A stretch of DNA of 59,347 nt. Origin: Faecalibacterium longum CLA-AA-H243 (GTDB lineage: Bacteria > Bacillota > Clostridia > Oscillospirales > Ruminococcaceae). The translations under genes and the position numbers were made by a program. The notes beneath the pieces are model-generated. The model was given only the letters and a program-made list of their open reading frames with translations, did no database searches and was not told the origin of the DNA. Positions 34,291 through 42,815 of the stretch are shown one piece after another; the stretch's first letter is position 1; every line of letters starts with the position of its first letter. Location: assembly GCF_020687245.1 (NCBI RefSeq), contig NZ_JAJEQG010000015.1:1-59347 (forward strand), read 5' to 3'.

Positions 34291-36255
34291 TTACTTTTTG
34301 GAGTTGTATGCAGCGGCATCCGCCTTGGCGTTCTGGGTGCGGGCTGCCTTGCGGCGTGCGGCAGCGGCCCGGCGGGCGCTGGCCTGTGCAGCCTCGGGGC
34401 GGGGCGCTTCGGGGGTGAGCCGGAACATCCGGCTGCCCATGGCGGGCAGGTCCACGGTGAGGGTGTAGTCCCGGCCATAGACGCCGCCGTCCGAGGTGTG
34501 GAGGGGTTTGGGCTTCGATTTGTCCGCGCCGCCCCAGCAGGGGGCCTCAGTGTTCAGAAGTTCTTCGGCCCCGGCGGGGAAGCTCAGGTAGAGCGGGAAC
34601 TTTTTGTGGGCAGTGTTCTGGGTGTTCATGACGCAGAGGATGGTCTGTCCCGCACCCTTGCGCAGCCAGGCGTACACGCCCTCGTCCCGGCTCTCGCTGG
34701 CCACCCACTCGAAGCAGCGGGGGTCATACTCGCCCGCGTAGAGGGCAGGCTGGGTGGCGTAAAGGCGGCTCAGAGCGCCGAAATATTTCTGGAATGCATC
34801 GTGGAAGGGGTACTTGAGCAGATCCCAGTCCAGCTCCCGCTTTTCGTCCCACTCCCGGAAATGCCCCAGCTCGTTGCCCATAAAATTGAGCTTTTTGCCC
34901 GGGTGCGCATACATATAGAAATAGAGGGTGCGCAGCTGGGCGCATTTTTCCTCGTAGGTGCCCCAGAGCTTGTCGATGACTGTCTTTTTGCCGTGGACGA
35001 CCTCGTCGTGGCTCAGCGCCAGCAGGTAGAGCTCGTTGTAGAAATAGTGCATACTGAAAATGATCTTTCCGTATGCGTCGGGCCGCTGGCCGAAGGGGGT
35101 GGCGAAGTAGTCCAGCGTATCGTGCATCCAGCCCATGTCCCACTTGTAGTCGAAGCCGATGCCGTCGTAGCGGGTGGGGGCCGTGACTTTGAGGAAGTTG
35201 GTGGAATCTTCGGCCATGTAAACGCCGGTGGGCCAGCGATCGTTCAGGCCGTGGTTGAGGTTCCGCAGGAAGGTGACGGCGCCCTCGTTGACGCCCCGGG
35301 CAGGGTCGCCCTGCCAGTAGAGGGCGCGGGAGATGGCGTCCATCCGGATGCCGTCGCAGTGGTAGACCTCCATCCAGAGGGCGGCGGCGCTGTTCAGGAA
35401 GCTGCACACCTCCCGGCGGTAGTAGTTGAAGTTGCAGGTACCCCACTCGCTGTGGCCCACATCGCTGTCGTACTCGTAGAGGTGGGTGCCGTCAAAGTTG
35501 GCCAGCGCGTCGGCGTTGGCCGCAAAGTGGACGGGGACAAAGTCCATGATGACGCCGATGCCCATCCGGTGGCAGGCGTTGACAAAGGAGGCAAACTGGG
35601 CCGGGGTGCCGTACCGGCTGGTGACGGCGAAGTAGCCGGTGGTCTGGTAGCCCCAGCTGCCGTCGAAGGGGTGTTCTGCCAGCGGCAGAAGCTCTACATG
35701 GGTGAAGTGGTGTTCCAGCAGCCAGGGGATGAGCTCCCGGGCCAGCTCTTCGTAATCGTACCAGCCGTCCGAGCCGTCGGGCTGGGTGGAGTTGGGCTTA
35801 TGCTTCCAGCTGCCGGCATGGAGTTCGTAGATGTTCATGGGCAGATTACGGCATTTATCCCGCCGCTCCATCCATGCGCTGTCGTCAAAGGAAAAGTCCA
35901 GTTTGGTCAGGCGGCTGGCGTTGGCGGGGCGGACTTCGGACGCGAAAGCGTAGGGGTCGGCCCGCATGACCACGCTGCCGTCGGCTCCGTGGATGCGGTA
36001 TTTGTAGAGCTCCCCCTCGCACAGCCCGGAGACAAAGCCGCTCCACACGCCGGTGTCGGCTTTCTGGAGCGGGATCCCTGCGCCCCAGCCGTCAAAGCCG
36101 CCGCAGACCTCCACGGCAGTGGCATCGGGAGCCCAGACTGCAAAGCGCCAGCCCTCTTCGCCGTGGTCACCCTGCCAGGGGTGCGCACCGAGGATGCGGT
36201 AGGCGTCGAAGCAGTCGCCGTTGAAGAAGGATTTGGGGATGGAGGGAAGATTCAT
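34291..36255 (-). CDS. glgB: 1,4-alpha-glucan (glycogen) branching enzyme
   Basis: GlgB introduces alpha-1,6 branches into glycogen. The 654-residue protein has an N-terminal CBM48 domain (about 15-110), a GH13 barrel with catalytic Asp306 (DGIRMDAIS), Glu349 (MAEDST) and Asp417 ([10 protein letters not shown]), and a C-terminal beta domain. All catalytic residues are present. The last about 35 residues form a basic Ala/Arg/Lys tail ([20 protein letters not shown]) not usual for the family. AAAGGAG precedes the ATG. It is divergent from the amylase gene. Confidence 0.94.
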   Translation of the reverse strand: MNLPSIPKSFFNGDCFDAYRILGAHPWQGDHGEEGWRFAVWAPDATAVEVCGGFDGWGAGIPLQKADTGVWSGFVSGLCEGELYKYRIHGADGSVVMRADPYAFASEVRPANASRLTKLDFSFDDSAWMERRDKCRNLPMNIYELHAGSWKHKPNSTQPDGSDGWYDYEELARELIPWLLEHHFTHVELLPLAEHPFDGSWGYQTTGYFAVTSRYGTPAQFASFVNACHRMGIGVIMDFVPVHFAANADALANFDGTHLYEYDSDVGHSEWGTCNFNYYRREVCSFLNSAAALWMEVYHCDGIRMDAISRALYWQGDPARGVNEGAVTFLRNLNHGLNDRWPTGVYMAEDSTNFLKVTAPTRYDGIGFDYKWDMGWMHDTLDYFATPFGQRPDAYGKIIFSMHYFYNELYLLALSHDEVVHGKKTVIDKLWGTYEEKCAQLRTLYFYMYAHPGKKLNFMGNELGHFREWDEKRELDWDLLKYPFHDAFQKYFGALSRLYATQPALYAGEYDPRCFEWVASESRDEGVYAWLRKGAGQTILCVMNTQNTAHKKFPLYLSFPAGAEELLNTEAPCWGGADKSKPKPLHTSDGGVYGRDYTLTVDLPAMGSRMFRLTPEAPRPEAAQASARRAAAARRKAARTQNAKADAAAYNSKK

Positions 36256-36337
36256 ACGAAAGACTCCTTTTATCGCAATTTTTACAGAACACGGACGATG
36301 AAATATGTAAAATGAGAAATATACAACACTTTTACCA

Positions 36338-36401
36338 CACTTTTGTCGGAAAATGTGCTATACTGAATACGACACAGATGCACTTTTGTCGGAAAAGTGC
36401 T
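36338..36401 (+). promoter_or_regulatory. Amylase promoter flanked by two operator-like repeats
   Basis: Two copies of CACTTTTGTCGGAAAA lie at 36338-36359 (ending ATGTGCT) and 36381-36401 (ending GTGCT). The second is a dyad, GCACTTTT-GTCGG-AAAAGTGC. Between them is an extended -10 promoter, TG-N-TATACT (TATACT 36359-36364). One repeat upstream and one just past the start point fit a repressor that blocks transcription unless a sugar is present. Confidence 0.7.
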
Positions 36402-36438
36402 CTGCTGTAACTTTTTGAAAACAGGAGCGGTACAGACA

Positions 36439-37797
36439 ATGGCTTGGTATGACAATGCGGTATTCTATCACATCTATCCTCTGGGATTGTGCGGCTGCGC
36501 GCATGAAAACGACGGACAGCCTGTCCCCGGGGCTTTCAAAAAGCTGGATGCGTGGGCAGAACACGCGGCAAAGCTTGGCTGTACGGCGATCTATATCGGC
36601 CCGCTGTTCGAGAGCGGTTCCCACGGCTATGACACCATCGACTACCGTCTGGTAGACCGGCGTCTCGGCACCAACGAGGAGTTCAGGGAATTTGTCGCCG
36701 CCTGCCATGAGCGCGGCCAGAAGGTCATCGTGGACGGCGTGTTCAACCATGTTGGCCGCGATTTCTTCGCGTTCCAGGAGCTGAAGGAGCACCGCGAGAA
36801 CGCCCGCTACCGCGACTGGTTCTGCGACGTGAATTTCTGGGGCAACAACGAGTACAACGACGGCTTCTCTTACGGCAACTGGGGCGGCTTCAACCTGCTG
36901 GTCAAGCTGAACCAGCGCAACCCCGAGGTGCAGAACTACCACTTCGACACCATCCGCTTCTGGGTGGATAAGTTCGATATTGACGGCATCCGTCTGGACG
37001 CTGCCGATGTGCTGGACTTCGACTTCATGAAGGGCCTGCGCCGCGTTGCCAACGAGGTGAAGCCCGAGTTCTGGCTGATGGGCGAGGTCATCCATGGCGA
37101 CTACAGCCGCTGGGCCAACCCAGAGATGCTCCACTCCGTCACCAACTACGAACTGCATAAGGGTCTGTGGAGCGGCCACAACGACCACAACTATTTCGAG
37201 ATCGCCCATACCATGCGGCGTCTGCAGGGCCTCTGCCACGATACCCGGCTCTATAACTTCTCGGATAACCACGATGTGGAGCGGCTGCCCAATAAACTGC
37301 GCAACCGCGACCACATCCGGCATATTGCTCTTCTAGTATATACGCTTTGGGGCATTCCGTCCATCTATTATGGCTCGGAATTTGGCATCGAGGGCAAAAA
37401 AGAGTGGGGCAGCGACTGGCCGCTCCGCCCCTGCCTCGAGCTGGCCGACTACACCGACGCCGAGAAGACGAACCCTGTCACCAGCATCTATGCCGCACTG
37501 GGCAGGCTGAAAGCGGAGTGTCCCGAGTTGAGCTGGGGCGAGTTCAAGGAGCTGACGCTGACCACCCAGAGCTACGCCTACGCCCGGGTGCTGGACGGCA
37601 AGGCTGTCGTGGCGGTGTACAATAACGGTGACAGCCCGGTTTCGATGGAGTTCCAGCTGCCGGTGGAGGCTTCGGGTGTCGAAGACCTGCTGGCCGACTG
37701 TGTGGGCAGTCAGCCCATCCTGACGCAGGTGGAGTGGGGTAAGCTGAAAGTCCAGCTGCCCTCCAACTACGCCACCCTGCTGCGGCTGGTAGGATAA
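36439..37797 (+). CDS. GH13-family alpha-amylase/cyclomaltodextrinase-type glycosidase
   Basis: The 452-residue cytoplasmic protein (no signal peptide) hydrolyses alpha-glucosidic bonds. GH13 motifs are DGVFNHVG (99-106), GIRLDAADV with nucleophile Asp187, MGEVIHG with acid/base Glu216, and FSDNHDVERL with Asp279. It is shorter than many amylases and lacks a clear N-terminal carbohydrate-binding domain. AGGAG is 11 bases upstream of the chosen ATG. With glgB divergent, the pair probably handles maltodextrin and glycogen turnover. Confidence 0.91.
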   Translation: MAWYDNAVFYHIYPLGLCGCAHENDGQPVPGAFKKLDAWAEHAAKLGCTAIYIGPLFESGSHGYDTIDYRLVDRRLGTNEEFREFVAACHERGQKVIVDGVFNHVGRDFFAFQELKEHRENARYRDWFCDVNFWGNNEYNDGFSYGNWGGFNLLVKLNQRNPEVQNYHFDTIRFWVDKFDIDGIRLDAADVLDFDFMKGLRRVANEVKPEFWLMGEVIHGDYSRWANPEMLHSVTNYELHKGLWSGHNDHNYFEIAHTMRRLQGLCHDTRLYNFSDNHDVERLPNKLRNRDHIRHIALLVYTLWGIPSIYYGSEFGIEGKKEWGSDWPLRPCLELADYTDAEKTNPVTSIYAALGRLKAECPELSWGEFKELTLTTQSYAYARVLDGKAVVAVYNNGDSPVSMEFQLPVEASGVEDLLADCVGSQPILTQVEWGKLKVQLPSNYATLLRLVG

Positions 37798-37815
37798 AAA
37801 GGGGGAGTGCGGAAG

Positions 37816-38337
37816 ATGAATGCTGCGCAGCGCAGAAAAGTGATCTTAGAGCGGCTGACGGAGGCCGATGCACCGCTGAGTGCCAGTGTACTGGCCGGGG
37901 AACTGGGGGTCTCGCGGCAGATCGTGGTGGGTGATGTGGCCCTGCTGCGGGCGTCGGGGACGCAGATCGACGCAACGCCCCGGGGTTATCAGCTCCACCC
38001 GGCGGCGCGGGGCTACACGGGCATTCTCGCCTGTGTCCACAGCACTGCAGACCAGATGCGGGAGGAGCTGTATACCGTGGTGGACCAGGGCGGCATCGTG
38101 GTGGATGTGGCCGTGGAGAACCCGCTTTACGGTGAGCTGCGCGGCAACCTCAACCTCGCCAGCCGGTACGACGTGGACCATTTTATCCAGCAGGCGGCGG
38201 ACACGCCCGAGTGCCTGCTGAGCCGGATGACCGGCGGTGTGCATCTGCACACCTTGAGCTGCCCCACGCCGGAGGCGTTCCGCCGCATCGAAGCGGCACT
38301 GGACGCCAAGGGACTGCTCTATAAAAAAGAAGAATAA
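37816..38337 (+). CDS. NiaR-like (3H-domain) transcriptional repressor
   Basis: The 173-residue protein has an N-terminal HTH_11 domain (SASVLAGELGVSRQIVVGDV) and a C-terminal 3H domain with the conserved histidines in ACVHSTADQMREEL and GGVHLHTL. In Bacillus and Clostridia the NiaR family represses niacin uptake and NAD synthesis and binds nicotinate with metal. GGGGGAG lies 8 bases before the ATG. It follows the amylase gene by 18 bases and may share its transcript; no NAD genes are nearby, so the target is elsewhere. Confidence 0.87.
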   Translation: MNAAQRRKVILERLTEADAPLSASVLAGELGVSRQIVVGDVALLRASGTQIDATPRGYQLHPAARGYTGILACVHSTADQMREELYTVVDQGGIVVDVAVENPLYGELRGNLNLASRYDVDHFIQQAADTPECLLSRMTGGVHLHTLSCPTPEAFRRIEAALDAKGLLYKKEE

Positions 38338-38436
38338 GGGTACTGCTTTCATTGTAAAAAATCCACGGGGTCTTGTCCATCGACGAAAGACGAAAACCGT
38401 TGGATAATCAACTAAAACACGGAAGAGGTGGATTTT

Positions 38437-38979
38437 GTGGACATCCGTATCGCCCGTACCGACCGCGCCATCGAACAGGCTTTCATGGAACTGCGGGAGA
38501 AGAACCCTCTGGAAAAAATCAAGATAAAAGACTTGTGTGCGATGGCCTGCATCAACAAATCGACGTTCTATGCCCACTATGAGGACATCTACGCGCTGGC
38601 CAATGCACTGGAAAACAAGCTCATCGAGTCTATCCTGGCCAGCGTACCCCGCACCAACGACAGCGTGGCACTGCATCAGGCAGAGACGCTGACGCGGGAG
38701 CTGTTCCATGCCTTCATGCAGAACCAGCGGGCCGTGAACATCCTCTTTTCGGGCAGTCGGCAGGGCATCTTCGCCAACAGCATCGAGAAGGGGCTGCGCC
38801 AGCGCTTTGAGGAAGCCGACCCGACCTTCGCGGCTGATTTGAACCGGGGCATCCTGCTCTCGTTCTGCGTGCAGGGCTGCTTCTACGCCTTTGCCAACAA
38901 CAGCAGCCGGATGGACGAGAGCAAGCTGGTGGAGCTGCTGGGAGCCATCGCCAAGGCGGCGCAGAGCATCGAGTTTTAA
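38437..38979 (+). CDS. TetR-family transcriptional regulator
   Basis: The 180-residue protein has the TetR helix-turn-helix at the N-terminus (IKDLCAMACINKSTFYAHYEDIY, about 30-52; shortened) and a variable helical ligand domain. AGAGG is 8 bases before the GTG at 38437, my chosen start; a GTG at 38428 overlaps that site. The ligand and targets are unknown. A bidirectional terminator follows. Confidence 0.85.
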   Translation: MDIRIARTDRAIEQAFMELREKNPLEKIKIKDLCAMACINKSTFYAHYEDIYALANALENKLIESILASVPRTNDSVALHQAETLTRELFHAFMQNQRAVNILFSGSRQGIFANSIEKGLRQRFEEADPTFAADLNRGILLSFCVQGCFYAFANNSSRMDESKLVELLGAIAKAAQSIEF

Positions 38980-38984
38980 GAAGC

Positions 38985-39020
38985 AAAAAATGGCTCCGGC
39001 AGATGCCAGAGCCATTTTTT
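38985..39020. terminator. Convergent terminator between tetR and pepT
   Basis: AAAAAATGGCTC (38985-38996) pairs with GAGCCATTTTTT (39009-39020) with inner GGC/GCC pairs. A-run and T-run flanks allow both directions. Confidence 0.92.
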
Positions 39021-39031
39021 ACGATGCGAAG

Positions 39032-40249
39032 TTATTTAGAATAAAGTTCAACGATATTCAGCAGGATCTCGGTGGCCTTGTCCATCCGCTCGACGGTGGT
39101 GCATTCGCAGACGCCGTGGAAGTTGAAACCGCCGGTGCCGAGGTTGGGGCAGGGCAGACCCTTCCAGCTCAGGACAGCGCCGTCGGTGCCGCCGCGGACG
39201 GGGATCTCTTCCGGGGTCAGGCCGGCCTTCTCGATGGCCTTGCGGGCCGTCTCCACAAGGTGGAAGTGGGGCTTGATCTTCTCCAGCATATTGCGGTAGC
39301 TGTCCTTGATCTCGACTTCCACCGTGCCGGGGCCGTACTTGCCGTTGAGGTAGCAGGCGATGTGGAGAAGGTTGTCCTTCTTGAACTGCAGCTTGCCGGC
39401 GTCGTGGTCGCGGAGGATGTAGCCCAGCTTTGCCTCGGTGACGTCGCCGTACATCTGGCACAGGTGGTAGAAGCCCTGATAGCCCTCGGTGGTCTCGGGG
39501 CGGGCCATGACGGGCAGGGCCATGTGGAACTCCATTGCCACGTTGGAGGCGTTGATCATAGCGTCCTTGGCGCTGCCGGGGTGGACGGAGAAGCCGTGGA
39601 TGGTGACAGTGGCAGATGCGGCGTTGAAGTTCTCGTACTCGATGCCGCCCACGTCGCCGCCATCGACGGTGTAGGCGAAGTCTGCGCCGAAGCCCGGGAT
39701 GTCGAAGAGAGAAGCGCCCTCGCCGATCTCCTCATCGGGGGTAAAGGCGATGCAGAGCTTGCCGTGGGGCAGCTTCTTTTTGATAAGGGTCTCGGCAGCG
39801 GTCAGGATCTCAGCGACGCCGGATTTATCGTCAGCGCCCAGCAGGGTGGTGCCGTCGGTGGTGATGAGAGTCTCGCCCTTCAGCTCCTTCAGAAAGGGGA
39901 AGGTGGAGGTCTTCATGACCATGCCGGTGCCGGGCAGGGTGACATCGCCGCCGTCGTAGTTCTCGTGGAGGATGGGCTTGACGTTCTCGCCGGAAGCGTC
40001 GGGGGCGGTGTCCATGTGGGCGATGAGGCCCAGCGCGGGCTTCTTCTCGCAGCCCTTGGTGGCGGGAATGCTGCCGTAGACGTAGCAGTGCTCGTCCACA
40101 AAGGCGTCCTCAATGCCGATGGATTTCATCTCTTCCACCAGCAGGTGGGCGAGGTCGAATTCCCGTGCGGCAGAAGGATGGGTGCCGGACTCGGGGTCCG
40201 AGGTGGTGTATACTTTGGCATATTTCAGCAGTCGCTCGTAAGCACGCAT
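39032..40249 (-). CDS. pepT: Peptidase T (tripeptide aminopeptidase)
   Basis: PepT is a zinc M20-family enzyme that removes N-terminal residues from tripeptides. The 405-residue protein begins MRAYERLLKYAKVYTTSD and has the metal-ligand blocks GLIAHMDTAPD, GADDKSGVAEI, TPDEEIGEGA and the C-terminal GGTDGAVLSWKGLPCPNLGTG (shortened). All are intact. I chose 40249 since CTCCTT (plus strand, 40258-40263) places AAGGAG 8 bases upstream. It may finish digestion of peptides imported by Opp. Confidence 0.95.
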   Translation of the reverse strand: MRAYERLLKYAKVYTTSDPESGTHPSAAREFDLAHLLVEEMKSIGIEDAFVDEHCYVYGSIPATKGCEKKPALGLIAHMDTAPDASGENVKPILHENYDGGDVTLPGTGMVMKTSTFPFLKELKGETLITTDGTTLLGADDKSGVAEILTAAETLIKKKLPHGKLCIAFTPDEEIGEGASLFDIPGFGADFAYTVDGGDVGGIEYENFNAASATVTIHGFSVHPGSAKDAMINASNVAMEFHMALPVMARPETTEGYQGFYHLCQMYGDVTEAKLGYILRDHDAGKLQFKKDNLLHIACYLNGKYGPGTVEVEIKDSYRNMLEKIKPHFHLVETARKAIEKAGLTPEEIPVRGGTDGAVLSWKGLPCPNLGTGGFNFHGVCECTTVERMDKATEILLNIVELYSK

Positions 40250-40327
40250 AAGTAAGGCTCCTTTGTTTTTTTCTTTATGATACCCTTTTTGAAGGCTTTT
40301 TACAAGGGCAGAGCGCTTTTTCATTAA

Positions 40328-40763
40328 GGCTAATTGTTCTCTTTTGGTGTCAAAAGAGAACCAGAAAACCACCAGCGATTTCGATGCGCTGGATCCACGA
40401 GAAAGGGGCTGCTCGCCCCTTTCAGACCCCGAAGGGGAAGTCGAAGTGGAAAAAAGCTAGCCGCTTCGCTAAACGCATTTTTCTCACTTCTCCGATTTGC
40501 TGCTCCGCAGCTGGTGTTACCTCTCTGCTGGCGGTAAAGTTCTGCTAAAGCCTGAAATCTTCGGCAAAGCCGTAAAACGGTGGAGGCTCAAAATGCGGTT
40601 AAGAGATCTTCACGCCGAATGGCGTGAATCTCCAGCATTTTGAGTTGGAGCCCACCTCTGTGGGATTATCAAGGGCGAGCAGCCCTTGATTCGTGCCTCC
40701 CGCGCCTCGAAAGTAGCGGGCACTTTTCTGGTTCTCTTTTGGTGCGCAAAAGAGAACTTAGCC
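40328..40763. repeat. Large noncoding foldback element with structured arms
   Basis: The ends match as inverted repeats: GGCTAATTGTTCTCTTTTG ... AAAAGAGAACCAGAAAA on the left (40328-40367) and the reverse complement TTTTCTGGTTCTCTTTTG ... AAAAGAGAACTTAGCC on the right (about 40724-40763). Each end is itself a palindrome (GTTCTCTTTTG/CAAAAGAGAAC). Similarity between the arms continues inward, including GGGGCTGCTCGCCCC (left) and AGGGCGAGCAGCCCT (right, inverted). Internal hairpins include TTCACGCC-GAAT-GGCGTGAA (40609-40628), enclosed by CAAAATGC/GCATTTTG. No gene is visible inside. Confidence 0.75.
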
Positions 40764-40807
40764 CAGCGTAAAAGCGCTCTAACCCCGCGCACCGGCGCGC
40801 GATGCCG

Positions 40808-41383
40808 TCAATCAGTAACGACCATCATCTCCGCGTTCTCCTCAATGGAGTAATTTGCAAAATACCCCTCTTCCAGCGGGATCCACCGCTCCACAAAATT
40901 CGAATACCGCTCCCCCTCCCGTCTGCGGAGCCGCCGGGCCTGCTCATCGGGAGAGCAGGTGACGAATATTCTTATATCATAATAGGGTGCAAGGCTGGGA
41001 TGATGGCTGTAGCTTCCCTCCACGATGACTAGCGGCGCAGAGCCGAGGGGACGCGGCGGCAGATAGACACCTTCGCGGCAGGAGTAGGCCTGGTAGGAGA
41101 ACGCCTGCCCTGCCCGGGCGGGAGCGACGACCTCATTCCGCAGGCGCTGGATGTCCATGTTGGCGCAGGGAATCTTCTCCCAGCCCGTGACACGCCGGGA
41201 TGGCGGGAGATAGAAGTCATCGGTGTGGACGGTGATGCTTTGAGGAAAACGCTCTGTCAGCTGTGCGGCCAGCGTCGTTTTGCCGCTGCCGCAGCGGCCA
41301 TCCAGTGCGATGAGGACGGCAGACTGTCGGGCCAGACGGTCGGCGATGGTCGAGGTCAGCTCTTCGGGTGAGATAAGATGCAT
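40808..41383 (-). CDS. P-loop kinase of the uridine/nucleoside-kinase type
   Basis: The 191-residue protein has Walker A GRCGSGKT (29-36), a VHTDDFYLP segment typical of uridine kinase and related enzymes (phosphate acceptor region), a central VIVEGSYSHHPSL, and the lid arginines ARRLRRREGER. It is probably a nucleoside or pantothenate-type kinase; the substrate is not certain. AAAGGA is about 11 bases before the ATG. It is monocistronic. Confidence 0.8.
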   Translation of the reverse strand: MHLISPEELTSTIADRLARQSAVLIALDGRCGSGKTTLAAQLTERFPQSITVHTDDFYLPPSRRVTGWEKIPCANMDIQRLRNEVVAPARAGQAFSYQAYSCREGVYLPPRPLGSAPLVIVEGSYSHHPSLAPYYDIRIFVTCSPDEQARRLRRREGERYSNFVERWIPLEEGYFANYSIEENAEMMVVTD

Positions 41384-41397
41384 GGGGATACCATTCC

Positions 41398-41427
41398 TTT
41401 ATATCGCAAGTCAAGAAATTAGTGCAA
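41398..41427 (-). promoter_or_regulatory. Candidate promoter of the kinase gene
   Basis: On the minus strand, TTGCAC (41422-41427) and TATAAA (41398-41403) are 18 bp apart. Upstream, a dyad CAATTCAAC (41454-41462)/GTTGAATTG (41485-41493), extended by GATAT/ATATC, may be an operator or stem. Confidence 0.55.
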
Positions 41428-41560
41428 CGTCCAAACAGCATAGCTGCGATATGCAATTCAACGCTGTTGCTGTTGCATTAAAAAGTTGAATTGCTATATC
41501 AGCTTTGGCTCAGTATAGCACGGCGGAGAAAATGGAGCAAATATTTTTACAAAAAAGGTG

Positions 41561-41589
41561 TTGACACAGAGCTGGACCTATGGTAAGAT
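41561..41589 (+). promoter_or_regulatory. Promoter of the DUF3793 gene
   Basis: Consensus -35 TTGACA (41561-41566) and -10 TAAGAT (41584-41589) are 17 bp apart. An operator-like dyad follows directly after. Confidence 0.82.
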
Positions 41590-41597
41590 AATGCCAC

Positions 41598-41685
41598 GTT
41601 AGAAATGACTAACCCGGAAGCGGAAGAAGCTCGAGATGAGCAGGCTGCCGCATTCTTTTTGAAATTTTGGTTAGCTTTTTCTAAC
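41598..41685 (+). promoter_or_regulatory. Two GTTAG-N6-CTAAC dyads, candidate metalloregulator sites
   Basis: GTTAG-AAATGA-CTAAC (41598-41613) overlaps the predicted transcription start, and GTTAG-CTTTTT-CTAAC (41670-41685, extended to GGTTAG/CTAACC) lies further into the leader. The half-site resembles the GTTAG/CTAAC core of DtxR/IdeR operators. A DtxR-family gene is encoded at 45872-46267. Confidence 0.65.
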
Positions 41686-41752
41686 CGTATCTCCTGCATA
41701 AGCACCACACGGCAGGAGACAATAGTGGAAAACGGGCAGGGAGGCCGAAGAC

Positions 41753-42331
41753 ATGGAACGCAACTTTGAGACAGTCATGATCGAACAGTGCGCCCCGGTG
41801 CTGGCCAGCTTAAAGCCTGCGGGACTTTTCCGCTACGAGACGAGCGACTGCGCCGACCTTGCCCGCCGCGTCCGCAGCTGGAACGAACAGCTGGGCGAAA
41901 AGGGCCTCTGCGTCCGCGTCCTCAAGGGCTGTGTGCAGACCCACCGGTATCTGGTGTACGTCTACCGCGAGAGCAAGCTCCGCGCTGTGCTGGCCCAGCC
42001 GCAGGTGCGGGATTTCCTGTGCAAGGAAGGCTACACTCTGCCTGAGCAGTCGGACGACTACGCGCCGCTTTTGCAGCAGCTGTCCCGCCGGCTCTGCTGC
42101 GAGGCCGATTTTCCCCATGAAATCGGCGTATTTCTGGGCTATCCGCTCCACGATGTGGTGGGCTTTATCGAAAATGCGGGCCGCAACTTCACCTGCTGCG
42201 GCTGCTGGAAAGCCTATGGTGACCCCAATGCCGCCCAGCGGCATTTTGCTCAGCTGAACAAGTGTACGGCAGTATATCTCCGTCTGTTCCGCAGCGGAAC
42301 GTCCATCCAGCGTCTGGCTGTCGCAGCCTGA
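41753..42331 (+). CDS. DUF3793 family protein
   Basis: The 192-residue protein matches DUF3793, a Clostridia family of unknown function often found near iron and flavodoxin genes. Recognisable blocks are CAPVLASLKPAGLFRY, FLGYPLHDVVGFIENAGRNF and CCGCWKAYGDPNAA. It is soluble, with several cysteines. The ATG is preceded by a GGGAGG (about 41740). It has its own promoter with iron-box-like dyads and lies just upstream of feoA, which supports a role in iron handling. Confidence 0.85.
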   Translation: MERNFETVMIEQCAPVLASLKPAGLFRYETSDCADLARRVRSWNEQLGEKGLCVRVLKGCVQTHRYLVYVYRESKLRAVLAQPQVRDFLCKEGYTLPEQSDDYAPLLQQLSRRLCCEADFPHEIGVFLGYPLHDVVGFIENAGRNFTCCGCWKAYGDPNAAQRHFAQLNKCTAVYLRLFRSGTSIQRLAVAA

Positions 42332-42616
42332 CGCCCCTGAATTTTGACATTCTCTTCCAAATACTCTCTTTTTATCCTGGCGCCCGCCAGAGCGAAACCA
42401 CGCACTGGCGGGAAGAATCCTCCTTTTGACACGCGGCCGCTCGTTGCAGAATACCCCCTGCACCGGGCGGCTGTGTCATTTGCGGGGAGTGTAAAAGAGA
42501 AAAATCGTAAATATGTGCAAACAAAGTTAGCATATAGAAACTGTAAAAATCTTCTTGAAATAAGGGAAGAAAATTTGTTTGTTCATACAAACTAACTTTT
42601 TTGAGCCGGAAAATGG
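42332..42616 (+). other. Gap between DUF3793 gene and feo promoter
   Basis: It contains a stem CCCGCCAG/CTGGCGGG (about 42383-42412), and AAAGTTAG (42523-42530) with its inverse CTAACTTT (42592-42599). It also has a dyad TTTGTTTGTTCATACAAAC leading into TTTTTT (about 42574-42603) that could terminate the DUF3793 transcript. No gene was seen. Confidence 0.5.
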
Positions 42617-42674
42617 TTGACAATGCGGGTTAGTAAGTATAAACTATCCATGCTGATAGTTGCGACTGACTAAC
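42617..42674 (+). promoter_or_regulatory. feo promoter overlapped by a symmetric 46-bp dyad
   Basis: -35 TTGACA (42617-42622) and -10 TAAACT (42640-42645) are 17 bp apart. A nested dyad covers the -10 and start point: GTTAGT (42629-42634), N7, AACTATC (42642-42648), N6, GATAGTT (42655-42661), N7, ACTAAC (42669-42674). Both half-pairs are exactly equidistant from the centre at 42651/42652. This fits two regulator dimers. Confidence 0.75.
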
Positions 42675-42815
42675 TGCCGTAGCTTTTCGGAGGGGGACGC
42701 GGGCATGAGCGAGCGCGTTGCGGCGTCTGGCTGGTGCGACCATCCCCGAGGACGAAAAAAAGCGAACCGAAAAGCTCCCCGCAGAATGGGGAGCACGAAT
42801 GGGAGTGGAACAATT
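42675..42815 (+). other. Structured 5' leader of the feo operon
   Basis: About 160 bases of leader precede feoA. It has GGGG (about 42690) that can pair with CCCC (about 42752), an internal CGCG...CGCG segment, and a clear hairpin GCTCCCC/GGGGAGC (42774-42794). I do not recognise a known riboswitch. Confidence 0.45.

Noticed and set aside
40610-40792. Small minus-strand open frame in the foldback element
   Set aside because: It lies within inverted repeats and lacks a ribosome-binding site.
42675-42815. Feo leader considered as a known NiCo or cobalamin riboswitch
   Set aside because: I could not match conserved core residues of those classes; left as an unassigned structured leader.
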